This document shows positions 44,366 through 55,226 of a stretch of 64,000 bases of DNA, piece after piece. The DNA is from CAVQGM01 sp963712065. GTDB lineage: Bacteria; Actinomycetota; Acidimicrobiia; Acidimicrobiales; Acidimicrobilacustridaceae. The notes under the pieces are model-generated. The model saw only the letters and a list, made by a program, of their open reading frames with translations. It did not search any database and was not told where the DNA came from. Position numbers and translations under genes: made by a program. Positions within the stretch are counted from its first letter, which is position 1. Each line of letters starts with the position of its first letter. The stretch is from assembly GCA_963712065.1 (NCBI GenBank), contig CAVQGM010000002.1, positions 868,001-932,000 on the forward strand, written 5' to 3'.

Positions 44366-44396
44366 TGAACGTGGTTCATACTCTGAACGTGGTTCA
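44366..44396 (+). promoter_or_regulatory. Tandem palindromic operator before the TetR gene
   Basis: Two identical 13-bp palindromes TGAACGTGGTTCA lie at 44366-44378 and 44384-44396, centres 18 bp apart. Two perfect dyads directly before a TetR-type gene are the expected form of an autoregulatory operator. Their position over the first possible start codons (GTG 44371 and 44389) argues for translation starting further downstream. The target is inferred from position only. Confidence 0.7.
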
Positions 44397-44403
44397 GCTT
44401 CGG

Positions 44404-45153
44404 GTGGTGCCCGACGACCGGCGCGAGCGGGCTCGGGAGCAGCGTCGGGCACGGGTGCTGGCCGCCGCCGGCCGCCTCATCGACCGAGGGGGGCTGGCGG
44501 GGGTGACGATGCAGGCCCTCGCCGACGAGCTCGACTGCGCCGTCGGCACGCTCTACACGTCGTTCCCGTCGAAGGCGGCCCTGCTCGCCGCCCTCCAGCA
44601 GCGGGCGATCGACACGCTCTTCGCCTCCTACCGGACCGCCCGGCAGGCCTGGGACGAGGCGCTCGCGACCGAGCACCTCGAGCCCGAGCTCGACGTGCTC
44701 GTCCACCTCACCGGGTTCGGGGCGTTCTTCGCCGCCGCGTCGGTGGTCTTCGCCGATGAGTTCGCCCTCCAGCGGGCCCTCCTCGGCGAGCGGTCCGACG
44801 CCACCAGTCGGGAGGAGGTGCGCCAGGCGATGCCGTTGCTCCTCCGTCTGCTCGAGGCTCCCCGCTCGCTGCTCGACCAGGCGGCCGAGCTCGGGGTGGT
44901 CGGCGCCGGCGACGACCTGGAGCGGGCCCTGCGGTGGGTCGCCGCCCTCGACGGGGTGCTGCTCCTCGACGCGCTGGCCCCCATCGACCGACACCTGTTC
45001 CGTGCCCAGCACCATGCCAGGGCCCTGACCGCCGACCTGCTCGTCGGCTGGGGCGCCGACCGGGCCGAGGTCGAGGTCGCCGCCTCCCACGTCGACCGGC
45101 TCGCCGCCCTCGGCCCTCTGGCCCCACCGCCCGAAGGGCCGGGCTACGACTGA
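44404..45153 (+). CDS. TetR-family transcriptional regulator
   Basis: About 249 residues from GTG 44404 (in-frame GTGs at 44371, 44389 and 44407 also possible). HTH: RARVLAAAGRLIDRGGLAGV, TMQALADELDCAVGTLYTSF, PSKAALLAALQQRAIDTLF. The rest is an all-helical ligand and dimerisation domain (LLRLLEAPRSLLDQAAELG, ALDGVLLLDALAPIDRHLF). Most members are ligand-released repressors that control their own or neighbouring genes. The gene lies between the nuclease-like gene and gcvT, with its own operator, so it is probably a separate transcription unit. Confidence 0.85.
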   Translation: MVPDDRRERAREQRRARVLAAAGRLIDRGGLAGVTMQALADELDCAVGTLYTSFPSKAALLAALQQRAIDTLFASYRTARQAWDEALATEHLEPELDVLVHLTGFGAFFAAASVVFADEFALQRALLGERSDATSREEVRQAMPLLLRLLEAPRSLLDQAAELGVVGAGDDLERALRWVAALDGVLLLDALAPIDRHLFRAQHHARALTADLLVGWGADRAEVEVAASHVDRLAALGPLAPPPEGPGYD

Positions 45154-45192
45154 GCTCCGAGCGGTCCGACACCCGGCGGTAGGGTCGCCGTC

Positions 45193-46257
45193 ATGACCCT
45201 CGAGACCTCGCCGCTCGACGCCGAGCACCGTGCCCTCGGCGCCAAGATGACCGGCTTCGGCGGCTGGGACATGCCGCTCAGCTATCCCGAGGGCACCCTC
45301 GCCGAGCACCGGGCCTGCCGACACGAGGCGGTCGTGTTCGACGTCAGCCACCTCGGCACCGTTCGTGTCGAGGGGCCGGGGGGCCTCGAGCGACTCCAGC
45401 ACGCCCTCACCAACGACCTGCGCAAGGTCGAGCCCGGCCGGGCCCAGTACACCCACCTGCTCGACCCGGCCGACGCGAGCGTGCTCGACGACCTCATCGT
45501 GTGGTGGGTGGCCCCCGAGCGCTTCGACGTGATGCCCAACGCGTCCAACACCGATCGGGTGGTCGCCGCCCTGTCGAGCGAGGGGGCAGACGCCGTCGAC
45601 GTCACCCGAACCCGGGCCGTCCTCGCCGTGCAGGGCCCCGAGGCCCGGGAGCGGCTGGGCGCCGTGTCGTCGGAGGTCGCCGCCGTCGGCCGGTTCCGGG
45701 TCGCCGGTGTCGAGTGGAAGGGTGTTCCCCTCGTCGTGGCCGGCACCGGGTACACGGGTGAGGACGGCGTCGAGATCGCCGTGCCCGCCGACGCCGCGCC
45801 GGAGCTCTGGCAGGCCCTGCTCGCCGCCGGTGTCGTCCCCGCCGGCCTCGGGGCCCGCGACACGCTCCGCCTCGAGGCGGCCCTGCCGCTGCACGGACAC
45901 GAGCTCGGCCCCGCCATCACGCCCCTCCAGGCGGGGCTCGGCTGGGTGGTGAGCTGGGACAAGGGCCCGTTCGTCGGGCGGGAGCCGCTGCTCGCCGAGA
46001 AGGACCAGGGCGTCCGTCGGCGGTTGCGGGGGCTCGCCACCGAGGGGCGACGACCGCCGCGGTCCGACCAGGTCGTCCGCCGGGAAGGGCTCGACGTCGG
46101 CGTCGTCACCAGCGGCAACTTCTCACCGGAGCTCGGCCACGGCATCGCGCTGGCCTTCCTGCCCCCCGACGTCGAGGTCGGCGAGCAGCTGATGATCGAC
46201 GCCCGGGGGAGCGAGCTCCCCGCCACCGTCGTGAAGACGCCCTTCCTGCACAACTAG
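45193..46257 (+). CDS. gcvT: Aminomethyltransferase (glycine cleavage T protein)
   Basis: 354 residues, ATG 45193. It transfers the methylene of the H-protein aminomethyl group to tetrahydrofolate and releases ammonia. Motifs: KMTGFGGWDMPLSYPEGTL, FDVSHLGTVRVEGPG, the folate-site VAGTGYTGEDGVEIAVPADA, GLGARDTLRLEAALPLHGHE with the catalytic Asp (A-R-D), and VTSGNFSPELGHGIALAFLP. Convergent with gcvP across a strong hairpin, so the two subunits are made from opposite strands. Confidence 0.94.
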   Translation: MTLETSPLDAEHRALGAKMTGFGGWDMPLSYPEGTLAEHRACRHEAVVFDVSHLGTVRVEGPGGLERLQHALTNDLRKVEPGRAQYTHLLDPADASVLDDLIVWWVAPERFDVMPNASNTDRVVAALSSEGADAVDVTRTRAVLAVQGPEARERLGAVSSEVAAVGRFRVAGVEWKGVPLVVAGTGYTGEDGVEIAVPADAAPELWQALLAAGVVPAGLGARDTLRLEAALPLHGHELGPAITPLQAGLGWVVSWDKGPFVGREPLLAEKDQGVRRRLRGLATEGRRPPRSDQVVRREGLDVGVVTSGNFSPELGHGIALAFLPPDVEVGEQLMIDARGSELPATVVKTPFLHN

Positions 46258-46259
46258 CC

Positions 46260-46295
46260 GTCCTGGTTGGTGAAACCCGTTTCACCAACCAGGAC
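46260..46295 (+). terminator. Bidirectional hairpin terminator between gcvT and gcvP
   Basis: A perfect inverted repeat with arms GTCCTGGTTGGTGAAAC and GTTTCACCAACCAGGAC separated by two bases, so about a 16-bp stem. It starts 2 bp after the gcvT stop and ends 13 bp before the gcvP stop. It serves both convergent genes. Confidence 0.85.
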
Positions 46296-46308
46296 GAGGA
46301 GACGGGGG

Positions 46309-49176
<2,868 letters not shown>

Positions 49177-49197
49177 GGGGGACGCTCCTGTACCACG

Positions 49198-49222
49198 CGC
49201 GGGGGTTCGGTTCCCCCCGCTG
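49198..49222 (-). promoter_or_regulatory. Expression-platform hairpin between glycine riboswitch and gcvP start
   Basis: GCGGGGG and CCCCCGC arms form a stem with a short loop, ending about 11 bases before the CAGGAG ribosome-binding site. It could act as a terminator without a T tract, or gate access to the start. GTACC at the aptamer end can also pair with GGTAC just before the SD. Which pairing is used is not visible from sequence alone. Confidence 0.5.
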
Positions 49223-49229
49223 TCGTCGG

Positions 49230-49412
49230 TACCTGAGAGTTTCCCCACGGCGTGGGTTTCCCCGTCGGTGAGCGGCTCGCCTCGGCCCCCGAGGGCGTCG
49301 GTGCCACTGCTCTCCAGCGTCGCCTCCACCTGCGGTACGGGGGCCTGAGAGATTCCGGGGTGGTTGCTCCTTCGGCGCCGCCGGCGTCGTCGCCGGACGG
49401 GCTCTCCCACAG
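49230..49412 (-). ncRNA. Tandem glycine riboswitch upstream of gcvP
   Basis: On the minus strand two aptamers follow each other. Aptamer 1: GGGAGAGCCCG, the core GCCGAAGGAGCAACC, then GGAATCTCTCAGGCCC. Aptamer 2: CTGGAGAGCAG, the core CCGACGGGGAAACCC, then GAAACTCTCAGGTACC. These are the conserved gGAGAG...CCGAAGG...CTCTCAGG blocks of glycine riboswitches. Glycine binding usually turns on the glycine cleavage operon. Here it precedes gcvP only; gcvH and gcvT show no such element. Confidence 0.92.
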
Positions 49413-49472
49413 GTGGTGATCGGCCTCGGTTGTGGCGCTCACCCTAGCGGGGGCGGGCCCGGGGTGGGTGCC

Positions 49473-50687
49473 TCAGGCGGTGGTCGCCGGCTCGGCGGGC
49501 GCGTCGGCATCGCCCGGCTCGGCCGAGGCGGCCGCCTTCTCGTCGACGTGGGCCTGGATGGCCGACATGATGGCGCCGCCGGTGGCAGCCATCAGCTCGG
49601 GCCGGCGGGACATCACCCACGACTTCGACTCCTCGGGCCGGCGCGCCGAGCCCTGGAAGTGCGGCATCACGTGCTGGGCCAGCAGCTCGTAGGAGCGCCG
49701 TGTGGCGGCCGGGTCGGCCCACTCGTGGGCCTGCACCAGGAAGGTGCCGAAGCCGCCGTTGCTCTGCTCGACGAGGTGGTCGATGAAGGCGATGAGGTCG
49801 TCGGGCGTGCCGACCACTCCCATGCCGGTGTCGTTCACCTGGTCGGCGAGGTGGTCGGGCGGGCCTTCGGGCACCACGGGGAGGGCGGCCACCTCGCGGA
49901 AGTAGGCGAAGTAGTCGGCCAGGCCGTGCTCGACGTCCCGGTAGGCCTGCTCCTTGGTCTCGGCGATGTGGATCTGGCTCACCAACCGCCACGACCGGCG
50001 GTCGGGTTCGTGGCCGAACTGGGCGCTGCGCTCCTCGCACACCTCCCAGTGGTGACCGAGCAGGTCGATGCCCGCCGCCTGGGTGGCGCCGATGGACAGC
50101 AGCGAGCAGCCGAACCGCCCGGCCGCCCGGGGCCCCGACGGCGAGATCATGGCCGCCACCGCGACCTCCGGGTGGGGCTTGGTGTACGGCTCGAGGTGGA
50201 GCCGCGCCTCGCGCAGGGTGAACCACTCGCTCTCGTGGGTCACGGGCTCGTCGTCGCGCAGCAGTCGCAGGATGACCTCGAGGGACTCCTCCATGCGGTC
50301 GCGCTGCACGGCCGGGTCGATGCCGAGCATGAACGCGTCGGACGGGAGGGCGCCGGGGCCGACGCCGAGCATGACCCGACCACGGGTGAGGTGGTCGAGC
50401 AGCACGATGCGCTGGGCGACCATGAACGGGTGGTGGTAGGGGAGCGACACCACCCCGGTGCCGAGCTTGATGTGGCGGGTGCGCTCGGCGGCGGTGGCCA
50501 TGAACAGCTCGGGGCTGGCGATGATCTCGTAGCCGGCCGAGTGGTGCTCGCCGATCCACGCCTCGTCGTAGCCGAGGCGGTCGACGTGGGTCACGAGGTC
50601 GAGGTCGCGTTGGAGCGCGAGCGTGGGGTTCTGGCCCGTCGGGTGGAACGGGGCCATGAAGATGCCGAAGCGCAGCGGCCAGTCCAT
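49473..50687 (-). CDS. LLM-class flavin-dependent oxidoreductase (luciferase-like)
   Basis: 404 residues from ATG 50687 (MDWPLRFGIFMAPFHPTGQN). The TIM-barrel monooxygenase pattern is clear: GYDEAWIGEHHSAGYEIIAS, IKLGTGVVSLPYHHPFMVAQ, LDHLTRGRVMLGVGPGALPS and MEESLEVILRLLRDDEPVTH, then GVVGTPDDLIAFIDHLVEQS. The W-x-G-E-H-H motif and length resemble limonene/alkanal monooxygenase-like FMN enzymes; F420-dependent use is less likely but possible. The Ala/Glu-rich tail is disordered. First assigned gene downstream of the aldolase and SnoaL genes in a minus-strand operon, suggesting a catabolic pathway for a small organic compound. Confidence 0.85.
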   Translation of the reverse strand: MDWPLRFGIFMAPFHPTGQNPTLALQRDLDLVTHVDRLGYDEAWIGEHHSAGYEIIASPELFMATAAERTRHIKLGTGVVSLPYHHPFMVAQRIVLLDHLTRGRVMLGVGPGALPSDAFMLGIDPAVQRDRMEESLEVILRLLRDDEPVTHESEWFTLREARLHLEPYTKPHPEVAVAAMISPSGPRAAGRFGCSLLSIGATQAAGIDLLGHHWEVCEERSAQFGHEPDRRSWRLVSQIHIAETKEQAYRDVEHGLADYFAYFREVAALPVVPEGPPDHLADQVNDTGMGVVGTPDDLIAFIDHLVEQSNGGFGTFLVQAHEWADPAATRRSYELLAQHVMPHFQGSARRPEESKSWVMSRRPELMAATGGAIMSAIQAHVDEKAAASAEPGDADAPAEPATTA

Positions 50688-50712
50688 GGTGAGCGGCGTC
50701 CTTGTCCGGTGC

Positions 50713-51126
50713 TCAGGCGAGCTGCCTGGCGATCGTGGCATGGTCGAAGTAGTTGCGGAAGCAGGTGAGGGTCGGGCCCTCGAACAGGAAGAAGGAGGCG
50801 GCGCGGAAGCGGAAGCCCTTGCCGCTCGGCTCGATGCCCTCGATGGCCCCCCGGTGGGTCCCGGTGACCCACGCCTCGACGATCACCGCGTCGTCGGCGT
50901 GGTAGGTGGCGATGAGCTCGGCGGCGTAGTCGGGGAAGGCCTGGCGGCGTTCGGTGAGGTAGCGCCGGCAGACGTCGGCCCCGTCGTACACGCGGTTGTT
51001 GCCGATGAGCTCGTAGCGCGGGTGCGGGAAGACGTCGGCGAGGCGCTCGAGCTCGCCCGTGCGCTCGATCTCGAGCAGGTCGAGGATGGTCGCCTCCCGG
51101 CGGCGACGGAGCTCGGGGTCGGGCAC
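50713..51126 (-). CDS. SnoaL-like / NTF2-fold protein
   Basis: 137 residues: MPDPELRRRREATILDLLEI, HPRYELIGNNRVYDGADVCR, RYLTERRQAFPDYAAELIAT, VEAWVTGTHRGAIEGIEPSG and FLFEGPTLTCFRNYFDHATI. This is the SnoaL-like polyketide-cyclase-related cone fold (helix, G-x-x-G-x-x-x-V-R-x-x, F-P-D, W-x-x-G-T-H). Such proteins act as small isomerases/cyclases or ligand binders. It lies between the aldolase-like and LLM genes with gaps of 4 and 25 bp, so translationally coupled. Confidence 0.82.
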   Translation of the reverse strand: MPDPELRRRREATILDLLEIERTGELERLADVFPHPRYELIGNNRVYDGADVCRRYLTERRQAFPDYAAELIATYHADDAVIVEAWVTGTHRGAIEGIEPSGKGFRFRAASFFLFEGPTLTCFRNYFDHATIARQLA

Positions 51127-51130
51127 GGGA

Positions 51131-51892
51131 TCAGTCGAGCAGGTCGGGCTGCTCGCGGACGATGACCTCGTACAGCGGCTGGAAGCCGAGCCAGCCGGCG
51201 AGGTTCCCCCCGACCTGGGTCGAGGTGAGCCGGGCGTGCTCCTTGTCGATGGTGACCAGCGGCCCCGCCGCCTGGGCGAGGAGCTGGGCGTGACAGGTGC
51301 GATCCATGGTGATGAACCACCACACCGCCTCGTCGACGGTCTGACCGACGGTGAGCAGGCCGTGGTTGCGCAGGATGACCGCCTTGTGCTCGCCGAGGGC
51401 GTGGGCGATGCGCTTGCCCTCCTCGGTGTCGAGCACGACGCCCGTGTAGTCGTCGAACAGCCCGTGGTCCTCGAAGAACGCGCACGAGTCCTGGGTGATG
51501 GGCTGGAGGTGCTTGCCGAGGGCGGAGAACGCCTTGCCGTACATGGAATGGGAGTGGGCGGCGGCCTGGACGTCGGGCCGGGCGGCGTGGACCTGGGAGT
51601 GGATGGCGAAGGCGGCGCGGTTCACGTCGTAGTCGCCCTCGACGACCTCGCCGCGGTCGTTGCAGAGGATCAGGTCGCTGGCCCGGATGTGGGCGAACGG
51701 CACCGCGAACGGGTTGACCCAGAAGTGGTCGGTGAGCTCCGGGTCGCGGGCGGTGATGTGGCCGGCCACGCCCTCCTCGAAGCCGAACTCGGCGAACAGG
51801 CGGAAGCCGGCGGCGAGCCGCTGCTTCACGTGGCGGCGCTCGTCCTCGACCGAGTCGAAGGTCGGCATCGCGTAGGGGATCGGCTTGCCCAC
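51131..51892 (-). CDS. Class II aldolase/adducin family protein
   Basis: 253 residues from GTG 51892, chosen because CGGGAGGACCGTC (strong SD) precedes it; an ATG at 51868 is the alternative. The zinc site is H-x-H in QAAAHSHSMYGKAFSALGK plus His in AVILRNHGLLTVGQTVDEAV. GVAGHITARDPELTDHFWVN and FAHIRASDLILCNDRGEVVE are typical of the family. Members act as sugar-phosphate aldolases/epimerases or decarboxylases on 2-oxo/hydroxy acids. First gene of the three-gene operon. Confidence 0.87.
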   Translation of the reverse strand: MGKPIPYAMPTFDSVEDERRHVKQRLAAGFRLFAEFGFEEGVAGHITARDPELTDHFWVNPFAVPFAHIRASDLILCNDRGEVVEGDYDVNRAAFAIHSQVHAARPDVQAAAHSHSMYGKAFSALGKHLQPITQDSCAFFEDHGLFDDYTGVVLDTEEGKRIAHALGEHKAVILRNHGLLTVGQTVDEAVWWFITMDRTCHAQLLAQAAGPLVTIDKEHARLTSTQVGGNLAGWLGFQPLYEVIVREQPDLLD

Positions 51893-51999
51893 GACGGTCC
51901 TCCCGGTGTTGTCGTCGCGCCCCGGGGGATGGATGGATCGGCGTCCCCCCGGCGCAGCGCCCCACTGTACGGGACCCCCACCACCGTCGTTGACCGGCG

Positions 52000-52140
52000 G
52001 GGGACGGCGTGGTTGGATGCCTGCCAACCGAGACAGCAGCGACCTCGTCGGGGAAGCCGGTCCGAAGCCGGCGCTGACCCGCAACCGTAGGTCGGGGTGC
52101 TCCCGCACCCCGGCGAGCCGGAACGCCGACGGGATCGTGA
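52000..52140 (+). ncRNA. Cobalamin riboswitch
   Basis: Conserved core blocks occur in order: GCCTGCCAACCGAGACAG, GGGGAAGCCGGT with a partner AAGCCGGCGC, CCCGCAACCGT (equivalent of CCCGCAACTGT), a GC-rich P-stem (GGGGTGC/GCACCCC), and GCGAGCCGGAACGCCGACGGG-type 3' end. This matches the AdoCbl-type riboswitch core. It points toward the secreted repeat protein at 52298. A possible expression-platform hairpin (GCTGAGC/GCTCAGC) lies at about 52171-52200. Cobalamin normally shuts such genes off, implying induction under B12 shortage. Confidence 0.85.
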
Positions 52141-52297
52141 GGCTCCTCGCAGCACCGTCGTGGACTACGGAGCTGAGCCTGAGAACCTTCCTCGCTCAGC
52201 ACCCCCGACCGCGTGGTCGTCGACCGTCGACGATCGCGTCCGGGGGTGCCTCGCGTGTGAGTTCCCGGGACCGCCACGACCCGAGAAAGGAACCCAC

Positions 52298-53488
52298 GTG
52301 AGAACGCGGAAGTCGACCGTCCTCCCCGCCGCCCTCGTGGCCGTCGTGCTCGCCGTCGCCGGCCTGGCCTGGCCGTCGTCGGCGACGCCACCCACCGACG
52401 ATCCCGTGACCGCCGCCGGCTACGGCGCCCGGTGGCTCGTCACCCGGCTCGAGCCGGACGGCTACGTCGCCGACGGCAACGGCGACCCGTCCCCCGGCCA
52501 GACCGCCGGCGCCGCCATCGCCCTGGCCGCCGCCAGGGTGCCCGAGCTCGAGCGGCCCCTCGGGTGGCTGCGGGACAACGTCGACGCCTACGTGGCGCCC
52601 GGGGGTGCCGACAGTCCCGGCAACCTGGGCTACCTGATCATGCTGGCGGTGGCGGCGGGGGAGGACCCGACCTCGTTCGGCGGCACCGACCTGGTGGGCC
52701 GACTCCAGGACACGCTCGGCGACCTCGAGCCGGGGCTGTACGGCGATGCCGACCCGACCTTCGACGGGGTGTTCCGCCAGTCGCTCGCCCTCCTGGCCCT
52801 CGACGCGGTCGGCATCGCACCCGATCCGTCGGCGGCAACATGGTTGGTCGACCAACAATGTGTCGTGCCGTCACCGGCCGACGCGCTTGGTGGCTTCGAG
52901 CCGTATCGAGCCGATCCGTCGGCACCGTGCGGCTCACCCGACCCGGCGAACTTCACGGGGGTCGACACCAACTCGACGGCGATCGCCGTGCAGGCGGCCG
53001 TGGCCGTCGGGCTCGACCTCCCGGCCGACGCCCTCGCCTTCCTCGACGGGGCCCAGGGCGCCGACGGCGGCTTCCCGTTCATCCCCGGCGGCGACGTCGA
53101 CCCCAACTCGACCGCGCTCGTCGTGCAGGCCCTCGTCGCCGCCGGCGAGGATCTGACGGCGGTGCCGTGGGACGACGGGGGAGCGAACCCCCTGACCTCG
53201 CTCCTGTCGTGGCAGCTCGGCTGCGACGCCCCGGCCGCCGACCAGGGCGCGCTGGCGAGCCCGTTCAGCGACGGCGCCCCGGACCTGTTCGCGACCCAGC
53301 AGGGGGTGTGGGGGCTGGCCCTCGCCCCGTTCCCGCTGCCGGAGGCGGCACCGCTGGCGCCGGCGCCGACCCCGTGCCGGCCGGAAGGCCCGACCACCAC
53401 CGCGGGTTCGACCGGCTCGGGGACGGGGTCGGTGGTCGGGGCGACCCCAGCGAGCACGGCGGCGGTCACCCCGCGTTTCACGGGATGA
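52298..53488 (+). CDS. Secreted alpha/alpha-repeat (prenyltransferase/transcobalamin-like fold) protein under cobalamin riboswitch
   Basis: 396 residues, GTG 52298 after GAGAAAGGAACCC. The signal peptide (1-29) is VLPAALVAVVLAVAGLAWPS with the A-T-P cut site. The body (30-340) consists of helical repeats ending in G-G-F/G-x-F-like turns: YGARWLVTRLEPDGYVADGN, GQTAGAAIALAAARV, GNLGYLIMLAVAAGEDPTSF, DTNSTAIAVQAAVAVGLDLP, AQGADGGFPFIPGGDVDPNS and TALVVQALVAAGEDL. This is the alpha6/alpha6 barrel pattern shared by squalene-cyclase-type repeats and by eukaryotic intrinsic factor/transcobalamin. Four to five cysteines could form disulfides. A Thr/Gly/Ser-rich tail follows. No cyclase DxDD motif is seen. 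A B12-binding or B12-regulated surface role is inferred from the riboswitch. Confidence 0.7.
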   Translation: MRTRKSTVLPAALVAVVLAVAGLAWPSSATPPTDDPVTAAGYGARWLVTRLEPDGYVADGNGDPSPGQTAGAAIALAAARVPELERPLGWLRDNVDAYVAPGGADSPGNLGYLIMLAVAAGEDPTSFGGTDLVGRLQDTLGDLEPGLYGDADPTFDGVFRQSLALLALDAVGIAPDPSAATWLVDQQCVVPSPADALGGFEPYRADPSAPCGSPDPANFTGVDTNSTAIAVQAAVAVGLDLPADALAFLDGAQGADGGFPFIPGGDVDPNSTALVVQALVAAGEDLTAVPWDDGGANPLTSLLSWQLGCDAPAADQGALASPFSDGAPDLFATQQGVWGLALAPFPLPEAAPLAPAPTPCRPEGPTTTAGSTGSGTGSVVGATPASTAAVTPRFTG

Positions 53489-53504
53489 GGGCTAATATCA
53501 TCAC

Positions 53505-53861
53505 GTGACACAATTCGCCACGGACGAGCGGTGCCGGTGGTGCGGCCGCCGGCTGCCCGAGCGGGAGGGGCCGGGGCGTCCGCGGCGGTACTGCCGGGCC
53601 GGATGCCGCCAGGCGGCCCACGTGGCCCGGAAGTTCGCCTCGGCCCACGGGCTCGGCGACGACGACGTCATCGTGTCGAGGGAACGGCTCGACGAGCTCC
53701 AGGGTCGGCTGTACTGCCTGCAGGCGGCCCTGGAGGACGTCGACCGGGACCTGGCCAAGGCCGACCGGCCGAGCGACGTGGCCGAGGCCCTGGCCTGGCT
53801 GCTCGACAACGCCCGTCCGGTGGCCGAGATCTGGATCGAGCCCCGGGCGGTGGAGCCGTGA
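53505..53861 (+). CDS. Small zinc-ribbon/coiled-coil protein
   Basis: 118 residues, GTG 53505, 16 bp after the previous stop. Residues 10-35 hold C-x2-C and C-x3-C (CRWCGRRLPEREGPGRPRRY then CRAGC), like a short FCS/MYM-type zinc finger. Residues about 55-100 form an amphipathic helix (RERLDELQGRLYCLQAALED, VDRDLAKADRPSDVAEALAW). Such proteins with a C-x2-C-G-x-x-L-P...R-R-x-Y-C start are widespread in actinobacteria; function unknown, nucleic-acid binding possible. The start lies inside the palindrome ATCACGTGA-. Confidence 0.65.
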   Translation: MTQFATDERCRWCGRRLPEREGPGRPRRYCRAGCRQAAHVARKFASAHGLGDDDVIVSRERLDELQGRLYCLQAALEDVDRDLAKADRPSDVAEALAWLLDNARPVAEIWIEPRAVEP

Positions 53862-54046
53862 CGGGGGCGCCCACGAGCCGAACCGGTTGCGGTCTTCGGG
53901 GATCTCGCACCCGGATTCGGCAACCAGTTCGAGATGGGCGCCCGGTGGTCGGGGCCTACTTTACGTAACGAGGATTATCGGCGCAGGACGACCGGCGGGC
54001 GGCGACCCCCGGGACCCCGTCGTCCCGGGGGCGGGTGCCCCTCGCC

Positions 54047-54568
54047 CTAGTCGTCGGTCCCGGTGGTCTCCTCGGCATCGTCGTCGTCGGTGCCCTCGTC
54101 GTGCTTCCCGCGGTCACCCTTGGTGTGCGGGGCGACGGCGCCCTTGTCCCGGGCCACCTCGCGGACGTCGTGGCCGTGGGGTCCCTCACCGCTCTTGTCG
54201 TGCGCCGCGGCCGAGACGGCACCGCCGTGGTTCACCGGGCCGGTCGGCTCCTCGTCGTCGATCGACTCGCCGTCGACCGACTCGTCGTCCGTGCCGTCCG
54301 CCTCCTCGGTGGGTGCCGGGTCCTCGGCGACGTCATCGTCGGGCACCTCTTCCGCGGGCGCCTCGGTGGCCGGGGGGGCTTCGGTCGAGGTCGTGGTGTC
54401 GAGCAACGAGTCCGTGGTCGTGGACCCGTCCACGACCTCGTCGACGGTCGGGTCGACGGTGCTCGGCGTGTCGGGCTCGCTGGCGGAGGTGACGGCCATG
54501 GCGGCCACCCCTCCCCCGAGCACGGTGGCGGCGGTGATGGCGACGATGGCCATGGGACGGCTGGGCAT
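54047..54568 (-). CDS. Secreted acidic low-complexity protein
   Basis: 173 residues from ATG 54568, preceded by GGAGATCCGCCCC. N-terminal hydrophobic signal/anchor (MAIVAITAATVLGGGVAAMA, residues 6-25). A long Asp/Glu/Thr-rich segment follows (TVDPTVDEVVDGSTTTDSLL, EEVPDDDVAEDPAPTEEADG). The C-terminal third is rich in His, Lys, Gly and Asp (VNHGGAVSAAAHDKSGEG, KGDRGKHDEGTDDDD). Entirely disordered outside the signal. No family recognised; might bind cations or act as a wall-associated spacer. Divergent from the following plus-strand genes (285 bp between starts). Confidence 0.6.
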   Translation of the reverse strand: MPSRPMAIVAITAATVLGGGVAAMAVTSASEPDTPSTVDPTVDEVVDGSTTTDSLLDTTTSTEAPPATEAPAEEVPDDDVAEDPAPTEEADGTDDESVDGESIDDEEPTGPVNHGGAVSAAAHDKSGEGPHGHDVREVARDKGAVAPHTKGDRGKHDEGTDDDDAEETTGTDD

Positions 54569-54853
54569 GGGGCGGATCTCCGTGAGTGGGCCCGGCGCTG
54601 CGTCGAGCGTCGGGCGTCGATGGGGCGCGAGCGCGCGCCGAAGGGATGTCGGTGCCCCCGCCGGGTGGGGCCGACCTCCCACCAGACGTGCTCCCTGCAT
54701 CGGCCTTCCGACGTCCGGCCTTGAGTCGTTCGACCCAGGAATCCCACGGAGAGTGGTCGACAGACCTCCGGACTGCAGCCTCTCGGAGGCCACGAGCCGC
54801 GGCGGTGACCTTGGACCCTTTGGGCGGTGCGCGCGCGGCTGGACACTGGAGGT

Positions 54854-55226
54854 GTGAGCCCGCTCCTCCCCACCCGGATCCTCCTGGCGCTCACCGCGCT
54901 CGACGGGCCTCGTCGGGCTTGTCGATGCCATCCGTGGTGGTGAGCCCGACCTGGCCTTCCTCTTCGCGGTGGTGGTCGGTCTCACCGCCCTCCACGCCTT
55001 GGCCATCGAGCGTCGCCGGCCGATCGTGACGCTGCGAGGCGATCTGTTCCGCTGGTTGCGGCGGCGCTCGTCGCTGACCGGTGAGCCGCTACCCGCGCTC
55101 ACCGACCGGGCCGTCGCCACCTACCGCCACGCCCTGGCCGACGGCGACACCGGTGTCGGCGCCGGCGCCGACACCGATCCCGCCCCGGCTGCCGTCACCA
55201 CGCCACAGGGAAGCGATCCCGGGTGA
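54854..55226 (+). pseudogene. Small two-helix membrane protein, interrupted by one extra base near 54906
   Basis: GTG 54854 after CTGGAGGT starts VSPLLPTRILLALTALDG. The +1 frame then continues LVGLVDAIRGGEPDLAFLF, AVVVGLTALHALAIERRRP and IVTLRGDLFRWLRRRSSLTG. The two halves join cleanly if one G is removed from GACGGGCCTC. The product would be about 123 residues with two membrane helices and a basic cytoplasmic tail. Its stop overlaps the start of the large fusion gene (GTGA), so the two are probably co-translated. Function unknown. Confidence 0.6.

Noticed and set aside
49177..49410. N-terminal extension of gcvP
   Set aside because: These codons coincide with the glycine riboswitch; the ATG at 49176 has a good SD and the family N-terminus.
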